Notes: generated by a model from the sequence alone, not told the origin. Shown: positions 1-5,872, counted from the stretch's first letter. The stretch is 8,121 nucleotides of DNA from an uncultured Lachnospiraceae bacterium (GCA_910588655.1 CAJUPJ010000023.1:1-8121); one strand, 5' to 3'. Made by a program: numbers and translations.

Positions 1-51
1 TTCTAATCCAGGTATTCCATTTTCCAAAAAATACTGTATACTGTTATTCAT
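1..51 (-). CDS. N-terminus of an unidentified protein, running off the left edge
   Basis: Reading the minus strand from an ATG at 51..49 gives 17 open codons (MNNSIQYFLENGIPGLE) before the window ends. An AGAAGG ribosome binding site lies about 8 bases upstream of the ATG, and a TATAAT-like promoter lies 35-45 bases upstream, so a real start is likely. Too little protein is visible to assign a family. It is transcribed in the same direction as the ATPase genes but is separated from them by a terminator, so it is probably its own transcription unit. Confidence 0.6.
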   Translation of the reverse strand, partial: MNNSIQYFLENGIPGLE

Positions 52-84
52 AGGGGCACCTTCTTTCTTTGTATTTTTTCGGTG

Positions 85-95
85 ATTATATTATA
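85..95 (-). promoter_or_regulatory. -10 region of promoter for the left-edge gene
   Basis: The minus strand carries two overlapping TATAAT hexamers (95..90 and 90..85), preceded by GTAG. No convincing -35 box is seen at 16-18 bases spacing. The position fits a short leader of about 30 bases ahead of the start codon at 51. Confidence 0.45.
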
Positions 96-173
96 CTACA
101 AAGGGGTGTCTCTTTTCCATTTTTTTCTAAAAATTCCCCAAGTAAGGTTACACTATCTTGCAGGGAAGCTAAC

Positions 174-266
174 GTCATTTCCAATAAAACCAGCAGGTAA
201 AACAAAAACCACCAGAACGCTCTTTTTACAAGGCTTCTGGTGGTTTTCCTATTAACAGGGGTGGAA
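174..266. repeat. ~92-bp direct repeat, copy A
   Basis: This stretch matches 2272-2363 with a scatter of substitutions. The match covers the sequence before the terminator, the terminator hairpin itself, and a GGGGTGGAA end. The two copies are in the same orientation and flank ATPase copy 1, so recombination between them would delete that gene. They could be the product of a tandem duplication or old attachment-site ends. Confidence 0.75.
205..247 (-). terminator. rho-independent terminator after ATPase copy 1
   Basis: A perfect 13-bp stem (205-217 with 235-247; core ACCACCAGAA/TTCTGGTGGT) encloses a 17-base loop. Read on the minus strand, the stem runs into TTTTTGTTTT, a good U-tract, so it should end transcripts from ATPase copy 1. 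On the plus strand it is followed only by TTTTCC, so it may work weakly in that direction too. A near-identical copy lies at 2304-2344. Confidence 0.85.
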
Positions 267-676
267 TAACCAGACTATTTTCTGGAGTGTTTATTCAAGC
301 TTATATTTGTATTAATGCTATGTTTAAAGTTAGATGCAATTATATAGCGTAAGCACATATATATAAACTATCAACTATAGTCTGGCTAGAATTATTCTTT
401 TATCATTACCATACAGCTTTTCTTGCAAAAACATATTCCATATTTTTTAATAACCATATATCCTTCATCAATCAAACCTGCGTCATAATGTTTATCTTCT
501 ATTTGTTGTAATGCTTCCTGGCACATACCTTACATTTCTGTAAATCTCTGTACACGTTTTAGTTTAAGGATTATGGCTGGCTGGCGCTCATCATAAGGTT
601 TTAATATAATATCATAACGCCCCTCGCCCCTTTCCCTGTTTGAAAGTTTTTCATATCCTTGTAAACCAGTTAAAAT

Positions 677-1132
677 CCCTAACAGGAAACCATGATAGAA
701 ATTCTCTGCACTGTCCATAAAACTTATACTTCCATGAAGCTGTTCCCTCAAATAATCTTCAAAAGCCTTTGTATCTCCAGATATTATGGAATTATACAGC
801 CCTGAAAAATCTGATGTTTTTATTCTGTTATTAAACCATTCCTGTATATTATTTTCATATATATACATAATTTCTTCATTTGGTATTGTCATTAAAAGGT
901 ATATCTGCCGTCCAATAAATTTTTTTCCTACAGTTTTCAGGTAGCCTGTGAAAAACAGGAAATTCCACAAGTTGTCTTGTGATTTATATATGTCTGCATA
1001 AGTAATATCTTCATGTACAGGCTTTTCTATTGTCCCTCCTGCAACCAGTCCCTCAAGTTCTTTCTTTGTATTATCATCTGCATTTTCAATTAATTCATGC
1101 ACAATGCTGTTTGATGATGTATTAGACCAGTA
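677..1132. repeat. 456-bp tract identical to 3180-3635 (recombination tract, copy 1)
   Basis: Line-by-line comparison at a constant offset of 2503 shows no difference over this interval. The sequence on either side differs at many positions (for example 656-676 against 3159-3179, and 1158-1190 against 3661-3693). It encodes part of the middle and C-terminal region of both ATPase copies. An abrupt identity block inside diverged paralogues is the usual mark of gene conversion. Confidence 0.85.
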
Positions 1133-1630
1133 TGGTTTTGGAAATTCTGTATTCTTGTGGAATATATCCTTTACGTAATTTATTAAACTCCAGGGATTAT
1201 ATACCTCTGTATTTCCAAAAAGATATCCGTTATACCAGTTTTTTACTTCATTCCTTCTGTCTATTATGTCATAAGCTTGGAGGAAACTGTCTGTTTCATC
1301 TTGCGTAAATCCAAAATATTCTGCATAGCTTTCATCTAATACAGAAACTACTTTCAAATTATTAAGCCCTGTAAATATGCTTTCCCTGCTTATACGTAAG
1401 CAGCCTGTCAATATTGCAAATTTAAGGCTTTCATTTGTTTTTAATGCGGATTCAAACAGTGAGCGGATAAAGGAAACCATCTCATCATAAAAACCATTGA
1501 AATAAGCATTTTCAAGTGGTACATCATATTCATCAATAAGTATGATTACTTTCTGTTTATGGTATTTTTCAAGACACTTTGATAAAGTCTGCAATGCTGT
1601 GCAGTATTTAGTCATTGGTGCTGTCCCTTC

Positions 1631-1656
1631 CATTAAAGAAAGAAATTCTTTTTTTC
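1631..1656 (-). other. frameshift point: A AAA AAG slippery run and TAATG overlap
   Basis: On the minus strand, codons 145-147 of ATPase copy 1 read GAA AAA AAG. This is the classic A AAA AAG heptamer in the correct frame for a -1 shift. A -1 shift here enters exactly the frame of the downstream open reading frame. Without a shift, translation stops at TAA (1635..1633), which overlaps the downstream ATG (1633..1631) as TAATG. No stimulatory stem-loop or well-placed internal Shine-Dalgarno is obvious. Copy 2 has no such run at the equivalent place, so a simple indel (or sequencing error) in a homopolymer is the plainest reading. Confidence 0.6.
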
Positions 1657-2119
1657 AGATGGAAGCAGCAAATCCCCTTCCATTATATAGCTATGCCGTC
1701 TGTATTCCTTGATAAGTTCTTCCTGTAATTTTTCGGAGGCTGTCCACAATGCTGGCTGTTTAGCAGATTTTAATGACAGGAATATTACTGGATATTGTCC
1801 CATATGTTTTATATATTCTTCTCCTGCTGCCATAATCTTTTTACCCTGGAAATATACAGAATTATCTGCCACTGTCCCGTCTGGAAGCATTTCTTTTTCA
1901 AAAAAGGTTTTTAACATGCTCTGTGCTAATGTTTTCCCAAAACGCCTTGGACGTGTAAATAACGTGACAATGCTTTTCTGTTCCAGTATATCTTTTATAA
2001 GCAGGGTTTTATCTATATAATAATATCCGTCTTCTATCATCTGTTTATAAAATTCAACACCTATAGGTATTGGTCTTTTACGTTTCATAGAAGTATACCT
2101 CCTTTTTGCTGTTATGTTT

Positions 2120-2161
2120 ATTATATCATACTTACGTTCCTGTAAGCAGTATTTTTACAGG
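2120..2161 (-). promoter_or_regulatory. promoter of ATPase copy 1 with a dyad over the -35 region
   Basis: On the minus strand a TATAAT box lies at 2125..2120, about 32 bases before the start codon. No good -35 hexamer is present. Instead a perfect 7-bp inverted repeat, CCTGTAA-N9-TTACAGG, covers 2139-2161, roughly -26 to -48. This placement suggests an operator or activator site, though no cognate regulator is identifiable. The dyad is not obvious upstream of copy 2. Confidence 0.45.
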
Positions 2162-2175
2162 TAGTATTTATTTAT

Positions 2176-2236
2176 AAACCACTTTCAGGCTTTAAACCAC
2201 TTTGAAACCAGTTGTAAACCACTTTTTAAACCACTC
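2176..2236. repeat. five short direct repeats (AAACCACTTT family)
   Basis: AAACCACTTT occurs at 2176-2185, 2194-2203 and 2216-2225, with relatives AAACCAGTT at 2205-2213 and AAACCACTC at 2228-2236. Start-to-start spacings are 18, 11, 11 and 12 bases, so most copies fall on the same face of the helix. This is typical of arrayed protein-binding sites, such as integrase arm sites or a cooperative operator. They sit about 120 bases from the tRNA-like core at 2353-2398. Confidence 0.6.
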
Positions 2237-2271
2237 TTGTTACAAACTGGTACTGTTTTTATCCATTTAAT

Positions 2272-2363
2272 GCCATTTCCCATAAAACCCACAAATAAAA
2301 CAAAAACCACCAGAACGCCCTTTTTACAAGGCTTCTGGTGGTTTCCCATTAGAAGGGGTGGAA
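2272..2363. repeat. ~92-bp direct repeat, copy B
   Basis: This is the partner of 174-266 in the same orientation. It includes the terminator hairpin and ends in GGGGTGGAA. In this copy the sequence runs on into a recognisable tRNA T-arm, whereas in copy A the T-arm has been lost. Confidence 0.75.
2304..2344 (-). terminator. rho-independent terminator after the HTH gene and tRNA-like sequence
   Basis: A perfect 12-bp stem (2304-2315 with 2333-2344) with the same core as the hairpin at 205-247. Read on the minus strand it ends in TTTTTGTTTT. It would end transcripts coming from the HTH gene at 2743..2552 and any read-through from ATPase copy 2. Lying directly after the tRNA-like 3' end, it may originally have been the tRNA's own terminator. 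Confidence 0.85.
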
Positions 2364-2398
2364 GGAATCGAACCATCCTCTGGAGTTTTGGAGACTCT
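2353..2398 (-). other. degenerate 3' half of a tRNA (anticodon CCA, Trp-like)
   Basis: On the minus strand, GAGT-CTCCAAA-ACTC forms a 4-bp anticodon stem with a 7-base loop carrying CCA. After a 5-base gap comes a T-arm, GATGG-TTCGATT-CCTTC, with one mismatch. Then CACCCCT follows in the place of the 3' acceptor strand. No matching 5' acceptor (AGGGGTG) or D-arm is found upstream, so this is not a whole tRNA gene. The discriminator base is T rather than the G expected of tRNA-Trp. A 3'-only tRNA fragment is what an integrase attachment site looks like. Chance resemblance is possible. Confidence 0.4.
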
Positions 2399-2551
2399 TG
2401 GGCAGAATAGTTGAAAATGGCTTTGTTACTGGTTTTTAGGTATCTGTATTATGTTTTGAACCCATTTTTGAACCCACTTTATTTTTGTTAAAATTTGATG
2501 CCACAATGATATTGGCATATGGTATTTTATATAATTTACTTATTTATTTAC
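2399..2551. other. intergenic region between tRNA-like core and HTH gene
   Basis: AT-rich sequence without a supported gene. It contains the TTTGAACCCA pair at 2455-2480. No separate terminator is seen immediately after the HTH gene, so its transcript probably runs to the hairpin at 2304-2344. Confidence 0.5.
2455..2480. repeat. pair of TTTGAACCCA direct repeats
   Basis: TTTGAACCCA occurs at 2455-2464 and again at 2467-2476, 12 bases apart. The second continues as CTTT, giving GAACCCACTTT, similar to the AAACCACTTT family at 2176-2236. The pair lies on the opposite side of the tRNA-like core from that array. This gives a two-armed arrangement like that of phage-type attachment sites. Confidence 0.45.
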
Positions 2552-2743
2552 TTAATAATAAATGGATTTAGTTATAAACTCAATTAATGATTTTCTTGTT
2601 ATCCTGTAACGTCCCTTTATTTTAAAAGATTTAAGATATCCATTCTGGAGCAGTTCCAGAATAGTATTCTTTGATACTTTTAATATTTCCTGTGCCTCTT
2701 TACGTGTCATAACGGAGGGTATATCATTCATATATACATTCAT
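2552..2743 (-). CDS. excisionase-family helix-turn-helix DNA-binding protein
   Basis: A 63-residue protein that is almost entirely one HTH_17/excisionase-type winged helix domain. Residues 13-58 read MTRKEAQEILKVSKNTILEL followed by LQNGYLKSFKIKGRYRI and a final helix (RKSLIEFI). This is the standard layout of helix-turn-helix then a basic wing. Such proteins bind DNA, either as recombination directionality factors or as small regulators. The start at 2743 is chosen because AAAGGAA lies 6 bases upstream; a second Met four codons in is possible. The gene lies between the two ATPase copies, close to an att-like site, and no integrase is present in the window. Copy 1 of the ATPase module lacks this gene. 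Its role as an excisionase is inference from family and location. Confidence 0.8.
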   Translation of the reverse strand: MNVYMNDIPSVMTRKEAQEILKVSKNTILELLQNGYLKSFKIKGRYRITRKSLIEFITKSIYY

Positions 2744-2757
2744 AAATAATTCCTTTC

Positions 2758-2803
2758 CTGGAATAAAAAATGGTTGGCATTGGTTCTTTATAGTTTATTC
2801 CAG
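2758..2803 (-). promoter_or_regulatory. 10-bp inverted repeat spanning the HTH gene's promoter and leader
   Basis: CTGGAATAAA (2758-2767) and TTTATTCCAG (2794-2803) are perfect inverted repeats 26 bases apart. Between them on the minus strand lies TATAAA (2792..2787), a possible -10 box for the HTH gene. One arm abuts the ribosome binding site and the other falls in the -10/-35 spacer. This fits an autoregulatory operator. The loop is too long, and the T-tract missing, for a terminator of ATPase copy 2. Confidence 0.45.
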
Positions 2804-2894
2804 TTTATATTTGTATTAATACTATGTTTAAGGTTAGACATTTGTATAATTATATAATGCAAGTGTATATATAAATATTATTGTCTGGTTAAAA

Positions 2895-4592
2895 TTATTC
2901 TTTTATCATTACCATACAGCTTTTCTTACAAAAACATATCCCATATTTTTTGATAACCATATATCCTTCATCAAGCAGACCCACATCATAATGTTTATCT
3001 TCTATCTGTTGTAATGCTTCCTGGCACATGCCTTCCATTTCTGTAAATCTTTGTACACGTTTAAGTTCAAGGATTATGGCTGGCTGGCGTTCATCATATG
3101 GCTTTAATACAATATCATAACGTCCCTCACCACTTTCCCTGTTTGAAAGTTTCTCATATCCCTGTAATCCTCCTAGAAGCCCTAACAGGAAACCATGATA
3201 GAAATTCTCTGCACTGTCCATAAAACTTATACTTCCATGAAGCTGTTCCCTCAAATAATCTTCAAAAGCCTTTGTATCTCCAGATATTATGGAATTATAC
3301 AGCCCTGAAAAATCTGATGTTTTTATTCTGTTATTAAACCATTCCTGTATATTATTTTCATATATATACATAATTTCTTCATTTGGTATTGTCATTAAAA
3401 GGTATATCTGCCGTCCAATAAATTTTTTTCCTACAGTTTTCAGGTAGCCTGTGAAAAACAGGAAATTCCACAAGTTGTCTTGTGATTTATATATGTCTGC
3501 ATAAGTAATATCTTCATGTACAGGCTTTTCTATTGTCCCTCCTGCAACCAGTCCCTCAAGTTCTTTCTTTGTATTATCATCTGCATTTTCAATTAATTCA
3601 TGCACAATGCTGTTTGATGATGTATTAGACCAGTACGGTTTTGGAAATTCTGTATTCTTATGGACTATATCATAAATATAATTTATTACACTCCAGGGAT
3701 TATAAACTTCTGTGTTTCCAAAAAGATATCCATCATACCAGTTTTTTAGTTCATCCCTTCTTTGTGTTATACCATAATATTCAAGAAAACTGTCAGCTTC
3801 ATTTTGTGTAAACCCAAAGTATTCTGCATAGCTTTCATCTAATACAGAAACTATTTTTAAATTGTTAAGTCCTGTAAATATACTTTCCCTGCTGATACGG
3901 AGACAGCCTGTTACTATTGCGAATTTAAGGCTTTCGTTTGTTTTTAATGCAGACTCAAAAAATGAACGCATGAAAGAAACCATTTCATCATAAAAACCAT
4001 TGAAATAAGCATTTTCAAGTGGTACATCATATTCATCAACCAGTATAATTACTTTCTGTTTATGGTATTTTTCAAGACACTCTGATAAAAACTGTATTGA
4101 TGTAGCATAGTCTGATGGTTCTGCTTTTTGTTCTATAAATGAATTAAAGCATATCTTTTGTACTGGCAGCAGGGCTTTGCTGTTAAGTATATAGCTGTGT
4201 CTTATAAATTCTTTTGCAATATTTTGTTGCAGGATTTTATATGCCATTTCATATGTTGGCTGTTTAGCAGATTTTAAGGACAGGAATATTACAGGGTATT
4301 GTCCTATATGTTTTGTATATTCTTCCCCTGCTTCCATAATCTTTTTACCTTGGAAATATACAGAATTATCTGCCACTGTCCCATCTGGAAGTATTTCTTT
4401 TTCAAAAAAAGTTTTTAACATGCTCTGGGCTAATGTTTTTCCGAACCGCCTTGGACGTGTAAATAATGTAACTGTATTCTTTTGCACCAGTAAATCACGT
4501 ATTAGAAGTGTTTTATCTATATAATAATATTCCTCACTTATCATCTGTTTATAAAATTCTACCCCTATTGGTATTGGTTTTATATACTGCAT
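2895..4592 (-). CDS. AAA-ATPase-like protein with C-terminal PD-(D/E)XK nuclease domain, copy 2 (intact)
   Basis: 565 residues, the usual layout of the AAA-ATPase-like (PF09820) plus PD-(D/E)XK (PF08011) family that is common and often multicopy in Clostridia and Bacteroidetes. The N-terminus (IPIGVEFYKQMI...YYIDKT) is the family signature. A Walker A-type motif, TRPRRFGKT, is at residues 45-53, Walker B (VIILVDEYD) at 181-189, and a sensor/arginine region (VTGCLRISRESIFTGLNN) at 227-244. The C-terminal nuclease shows D493 (GRYDIVLKPY) and E509-x-K511 (ILELKR), the expected catalytic D and ExK residues. No signal peptide or membrane segment is seen, so it should be cytoplasmic. GGGAGG lies 8-9 bases before the start. 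The biological role of the family is not established; nucleic-acid cleavage or remodelling powered by ATP is inferred. It is diverged from copy 1 except for a 456-bp identical tract. Confidence 0.92.
   Translation of the reverse strand: MQYIKPIPIGVEFYKQMISEEYYYIDKTLLIRDLLVQKNTVTLFTRPRRFGKTLAQSMLKTFFEKEILPDGTVADNSVYFQGKKIMEAGEEYTKHIGQYPVIFLSLKSAKQPTYEMAYKILQQNIAKEFIRHSYILNSKALLPVQKICFNSFIEQKAEPSDYATSIQFLSECLEKYHKQKVIILVDEYDVPLENAYFNGFYDEMVSFMRSFFESALKTNESLKFAIVTGCLRISRESIFTGLNNLKIVSVLDESYAEYFGFTQNEADSFLEYYGITQRRDELKNWYDGYLFGNTEVYNPWSVINYIYDIVHKNTEFPKPYWSNTSSNSIVHELIENADDNTKKELEGLVAGGTIEKPVHEDITYADIYKSQDNLWNFLFFTGYLKTVGKKFIGRQIYLLMTIPNEEIMYIYENNIQEWFNNRIKTSDFSGLYNSIISGDTKAFEDYLREQLHGSISFMDSAENFYHGFLLGLLGGLQGYEKLSNRESGEGRYDIVLKPYDERQPAIILELKRVQRFTEMEGMCQEALQQIEDKHYDVGLLDEGYMVIKKYGICFCKKSCMVMIKE
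3180..3635. repeat. 456-bp tract identical to 677-1132 (recombination tract, copy 2)
   Basis: Counterpart of the identical block in copy 1. It codes roughly for residues 320-470 of the intact protein, ending before the catalytic D and ExK residues. The disabling changes of copy 1 (ExK and nonsense codon) therefore lie outside the shared tract on the 3' side of the gene, and the frameshift lies outside it on the 5' side. Confidence 0.85.
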
Positions 4593-4622
4593 ATTGGATA
4601 CCTCCCTTTTCTGGCTGGTTTA

Positions 4623-4651
4623 ATCATATCATATATATGTTGCAGGGAAAA
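4623..4651 (-). promoter_or_regulatory. possible promoter of ATPase copy 2
   Basis: On the minus strand, overlapping TATGAT boxes (4633..4628 and 4628..4623) lie about 30-40 bases before the start codon. A poor -35 match (TTTTCC, 4651..4646) is found at 17 bases from the nearer box. This is a weak prediction based on position and AT content. Confidence 0.3.
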
Positions 4652-4778
4652 GCATTTCTTTATAAGAAAGATATTTATATTACATATAGGAACATCTGTA
4701 TGGATTTTCAGTTTTGGTTTTCATTGTGCTGGTCATAGTTTTATGATAATATATTACATATATGCGGAAAGCATTTTT

Positions 4779-4791
4779 ATAGACATATTTT
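4779..4791 (+). repeat. upstream copy of the ATAGACATATTTT element
   Basis: Exact repeat of the left part of the dyad at 4854-4872, 75 bases (about seven helical turns) upstream and on the same strand. Here the second half (TGTCTAT) is missing. It may be an auxiliary half-site for the regulator that binds the dyad. Confidence 0.45.
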
Positions 4792-4853
4792 ATTTCGTTA
4801 ATTTTGTATCTGGCTGGACTGTTAATATTAAAAATTTTTAAAATAGTTGCCAT

Positions 4854-4887
4854 ATAGACATATTTTGTCTATGTAGTATGGTATAAT
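4854..4887 (+). promoter_or_regulatory. WYL-operon promoter with operator dyad
   Basis: An extended -10 box TGGTATAAT covers 4879-4887, with the hexamer TATAAT at 4882-4887. Such promoters need little from the -35 region. A perfect 7-bp dyad, ATAGACA-N5-TGTCTAT, covers 4854-4872, about -40 to -22. A protein bound there would block RNA polymerase. The simplest candidate is the WYL regulator encoded directly downstream, acting on its own operon. Confidence 0.65.
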
Positions 4888-4912
4888 ATGTATAAAAATG
4901 GAGGTGGATATT

Positions 4913-5872
4913 ATGAAGGATGGCAGCAAAGTCACCAGAGTACTTAATATTTATAATGAATTTAAAAGTGGAAAAGTTGTCTATAAACCATATGAAGCAA
5001 ATAAATATAGAGTAGATGAAAGGACTATACAAAGGGATATAGAGGATATCAGGGATTATTTAGAAATTAAGAATGATGATGATAGTATATTAAATTCTAT
5101 CGTTTATGACCGTACTATAAAAGGGTATTATATGGAGGAGGAGTATAAAAAGAACAGACAGAAACTTAGCAATAGTGAATTACTTGCAATATGTAAGATA
5201 CTGCTTGACAGCAGGGCTTTTGTTAAAGATGAAATGGATAGTATACTTAATAAACTAATTAATTGCTGCCTGGATGAAAGCGGACAGGAAATAATAAAAG
5301 AAATGGTTGCTAATGAGAAATATCATTATATTGAGTTACAACACAAAACAAGGTTTTTAGATACATTATGGCAGATTGGACAAGCAATAAATGAGCAAAG
5401 ATATATTGAAATTAGTTACATAAGGACGAAAGATAAGAAATTAGTAAACCGCAAGTTAAGACCATCTGCAATTATGTTTTCGGATTTTTATTTCTATGTG
5501 GTTGCATTTATTGATGATAAAGATGTCAGAAAAGATTTTGATGTAATAGATGATGCCTTTCCTACAATTTACCGTATAGACCGTATTAAGGGTTTATCAG
5601 TTTTAGATGAGAAATTTAAAGTGGTTTACAGCAGCCGTTTTGAAGAAGGTGAGTTCCGTAAACGTGTCCAGTTTATGTATGGTGGCAGGTTAAAAAGAAT
5701 TAAGTTTAAATATTTTGGTTGTTCTGTGGAATCAATATTAGACAGGCTGCCAACCGCTAAAATACTGGCTGAGGAAGAAGGTGTCTATACAATTTCGGCT
5801 GAGGTATTTGGAAATGGAATTGATATGTGGCTTAGAAGCCAGGGAAATCTTATTGAAGTAATTAATAATTAA
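4913..5872 (+). CDS. WYL-domain transcriptional regulator
   Basis: 319 residues, normal length for the family. An N-terminal winged helix-turn-helix (about residues 5-50) ends in the recognition helix VDERTIQRDIEDIRDYL, typical of DeoR/YafY-type regulators. A linker of about 100 residues follows, then the WYL domain (about 160-230). The namesake motif is replaced by FYFYVVAFI (192-200), and the conserved IYRIDRIKGL follows at 219-228. A C-terminal WCX-like extension (about 255-315) completes it. WYL domains sense ligands or nucleic acids and control DNA binding, often at phage-defence loci. The ATG at 4913 is preferred over the one at 4898, because GGAGG at 4900-4904 lies 8 bases before 4913 and overlaps the upstream ATG. 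Its own promoter carries a dyad, and the Sel1-repeat gene follows after 54 bases without a terminator, so that gene is the likely target. Confidence 0.9.
   Translation: MKDGSKVTRVLNIYNEFKSGKVVYKPYEANKYRVDERTIQRDIEDIRDYLEIKNDDDSILNSIVYDRTIKGYYMEEEYKKNRQKLSNSELLAICKILLDSRAFVKDEMDSILNKLINCCLDESGQEIIKEMVANEKYHYIELQHKTRFLDTLWQIGQAINEQRYIEISYIRTKDKKLVNRKLRPSAIMFSDFYFYVVAFIDDKDVRKDFDVIDDAFPTIYRIDRIKGLSVLDEKFKVVYSSRFEEGEFRKRVQFMYGGRLKRIKFKYFGCSVESILDRLPTAKILAEEEGVYTISAEVFGNGIDMWLRSQGNLIEVINN

Larger units (their letters stand above)
52..391. other. intergenic region between left-edge gene and ATPase copy 1
   Basis: No coding sequence is supported here. From left to right it holds the promoter and leader of the left-edge gene, about 80 bases of featureless sequence, one copy of a ~92-bp direct repeat containing a strong hairpin terminator, and a degraded relative of the tRNA-like sequence seen intact near 2353-2398. 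The last ~100 bases (about 290-391) are homologous to the 3' flank of ATPase copy 2 (about 2794-2894). Confidence 0.6.
392..2088 (-). pseudogene. AAA-ATPase-like / PD-(D/E)XK nuclease protein, copy 1, inactivated
   Basis: This is colinear with the intact copy at 2895-4592 but 1 nt shorter (1697 against 1698). The start at 2088 has AGGAGG 9 bases upstream. The first reading frame (2088..1633, 151 codons) holds the ATPase N-terminus with the Walker A-type motif RPRRFGKT. It ends four codons after a run of seven A (1649-1655 on the plus strand), and one extra A, or a -1 shift, restores the frame. The second frame (1633..530) carries Walker B (VIILIDEYD) and the nuclease domain. Two further defects follow: the nuclease ExK motif reads KLK instead of ELK, and a GAA codon has become TAA at 532..530. 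The last 45 codons are otherwise preserved as far as the original stop at 394..392. Three independent lesions make this most likely a pseudogene. Frameshifted expression of the first part cannot be excluded, but the nuclease would still lack its catalytic Glu. Confidence 0.9.
4593..4912. other. divergent intergenic region between ATPase copy 2 and the WYL gene
   Basis: About 320 bases of AT-rich sequence with no supported gene. It holds the outward promoters of both flanking genes. It also holds a 13-base direct repeat ATAGACATATTTT at 4779-4791 and 4854-4866, and two GAAA(A)GCATTT stretches near 4648 and 4767. The 13-base repeat and dyad are the strongest signals. Confidence 0.55.

Noticed and set aside
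1709..2020. 103-codon plus-strand open frame
   Set aside because: It lies antisense inside the ATPase copy 1 coding sequence, has no ribosome binding site and resembles no family.
2185..2376. 63-codon minus-strand open frame
   Set aside because: It spans the terminator hairpin, the tRNA-like end and the AAACCACTTT repeats. Its C-terminal residues are just the translated repeats, and no good ribosome binding site precedes it.
2353..2398. A complete functional tRNA gene
   Set aside because: Only the anticodon arm, T-arm and 3' acceptor strand can be traced. There is no D-arm or 5' acceptor strand, and the discriminator base does not fit tRNA-Trp.
4654..4668. Small hairpin TTTCTT-TAT-AAGAAA
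   Set aside because: Only 6 AT-rich base pairs with a 3-base loop and no U-tract. It is too weak to call a terminator or regulatory structure.
4508..4738. 76-codon plus-strand open frame
   Set aside because: It overlaps the start, ribosome binding site and promoter region of ATPase copy 2 on the opposite strand and shows no protein-like features.
4838..5032. 64-codon minus-strand open frame
   Set aside because: It is antisense to the WYL gene's promoter and first codons, with low-complexity Ile/Phe/Tyr composition from AT-rich DNA.
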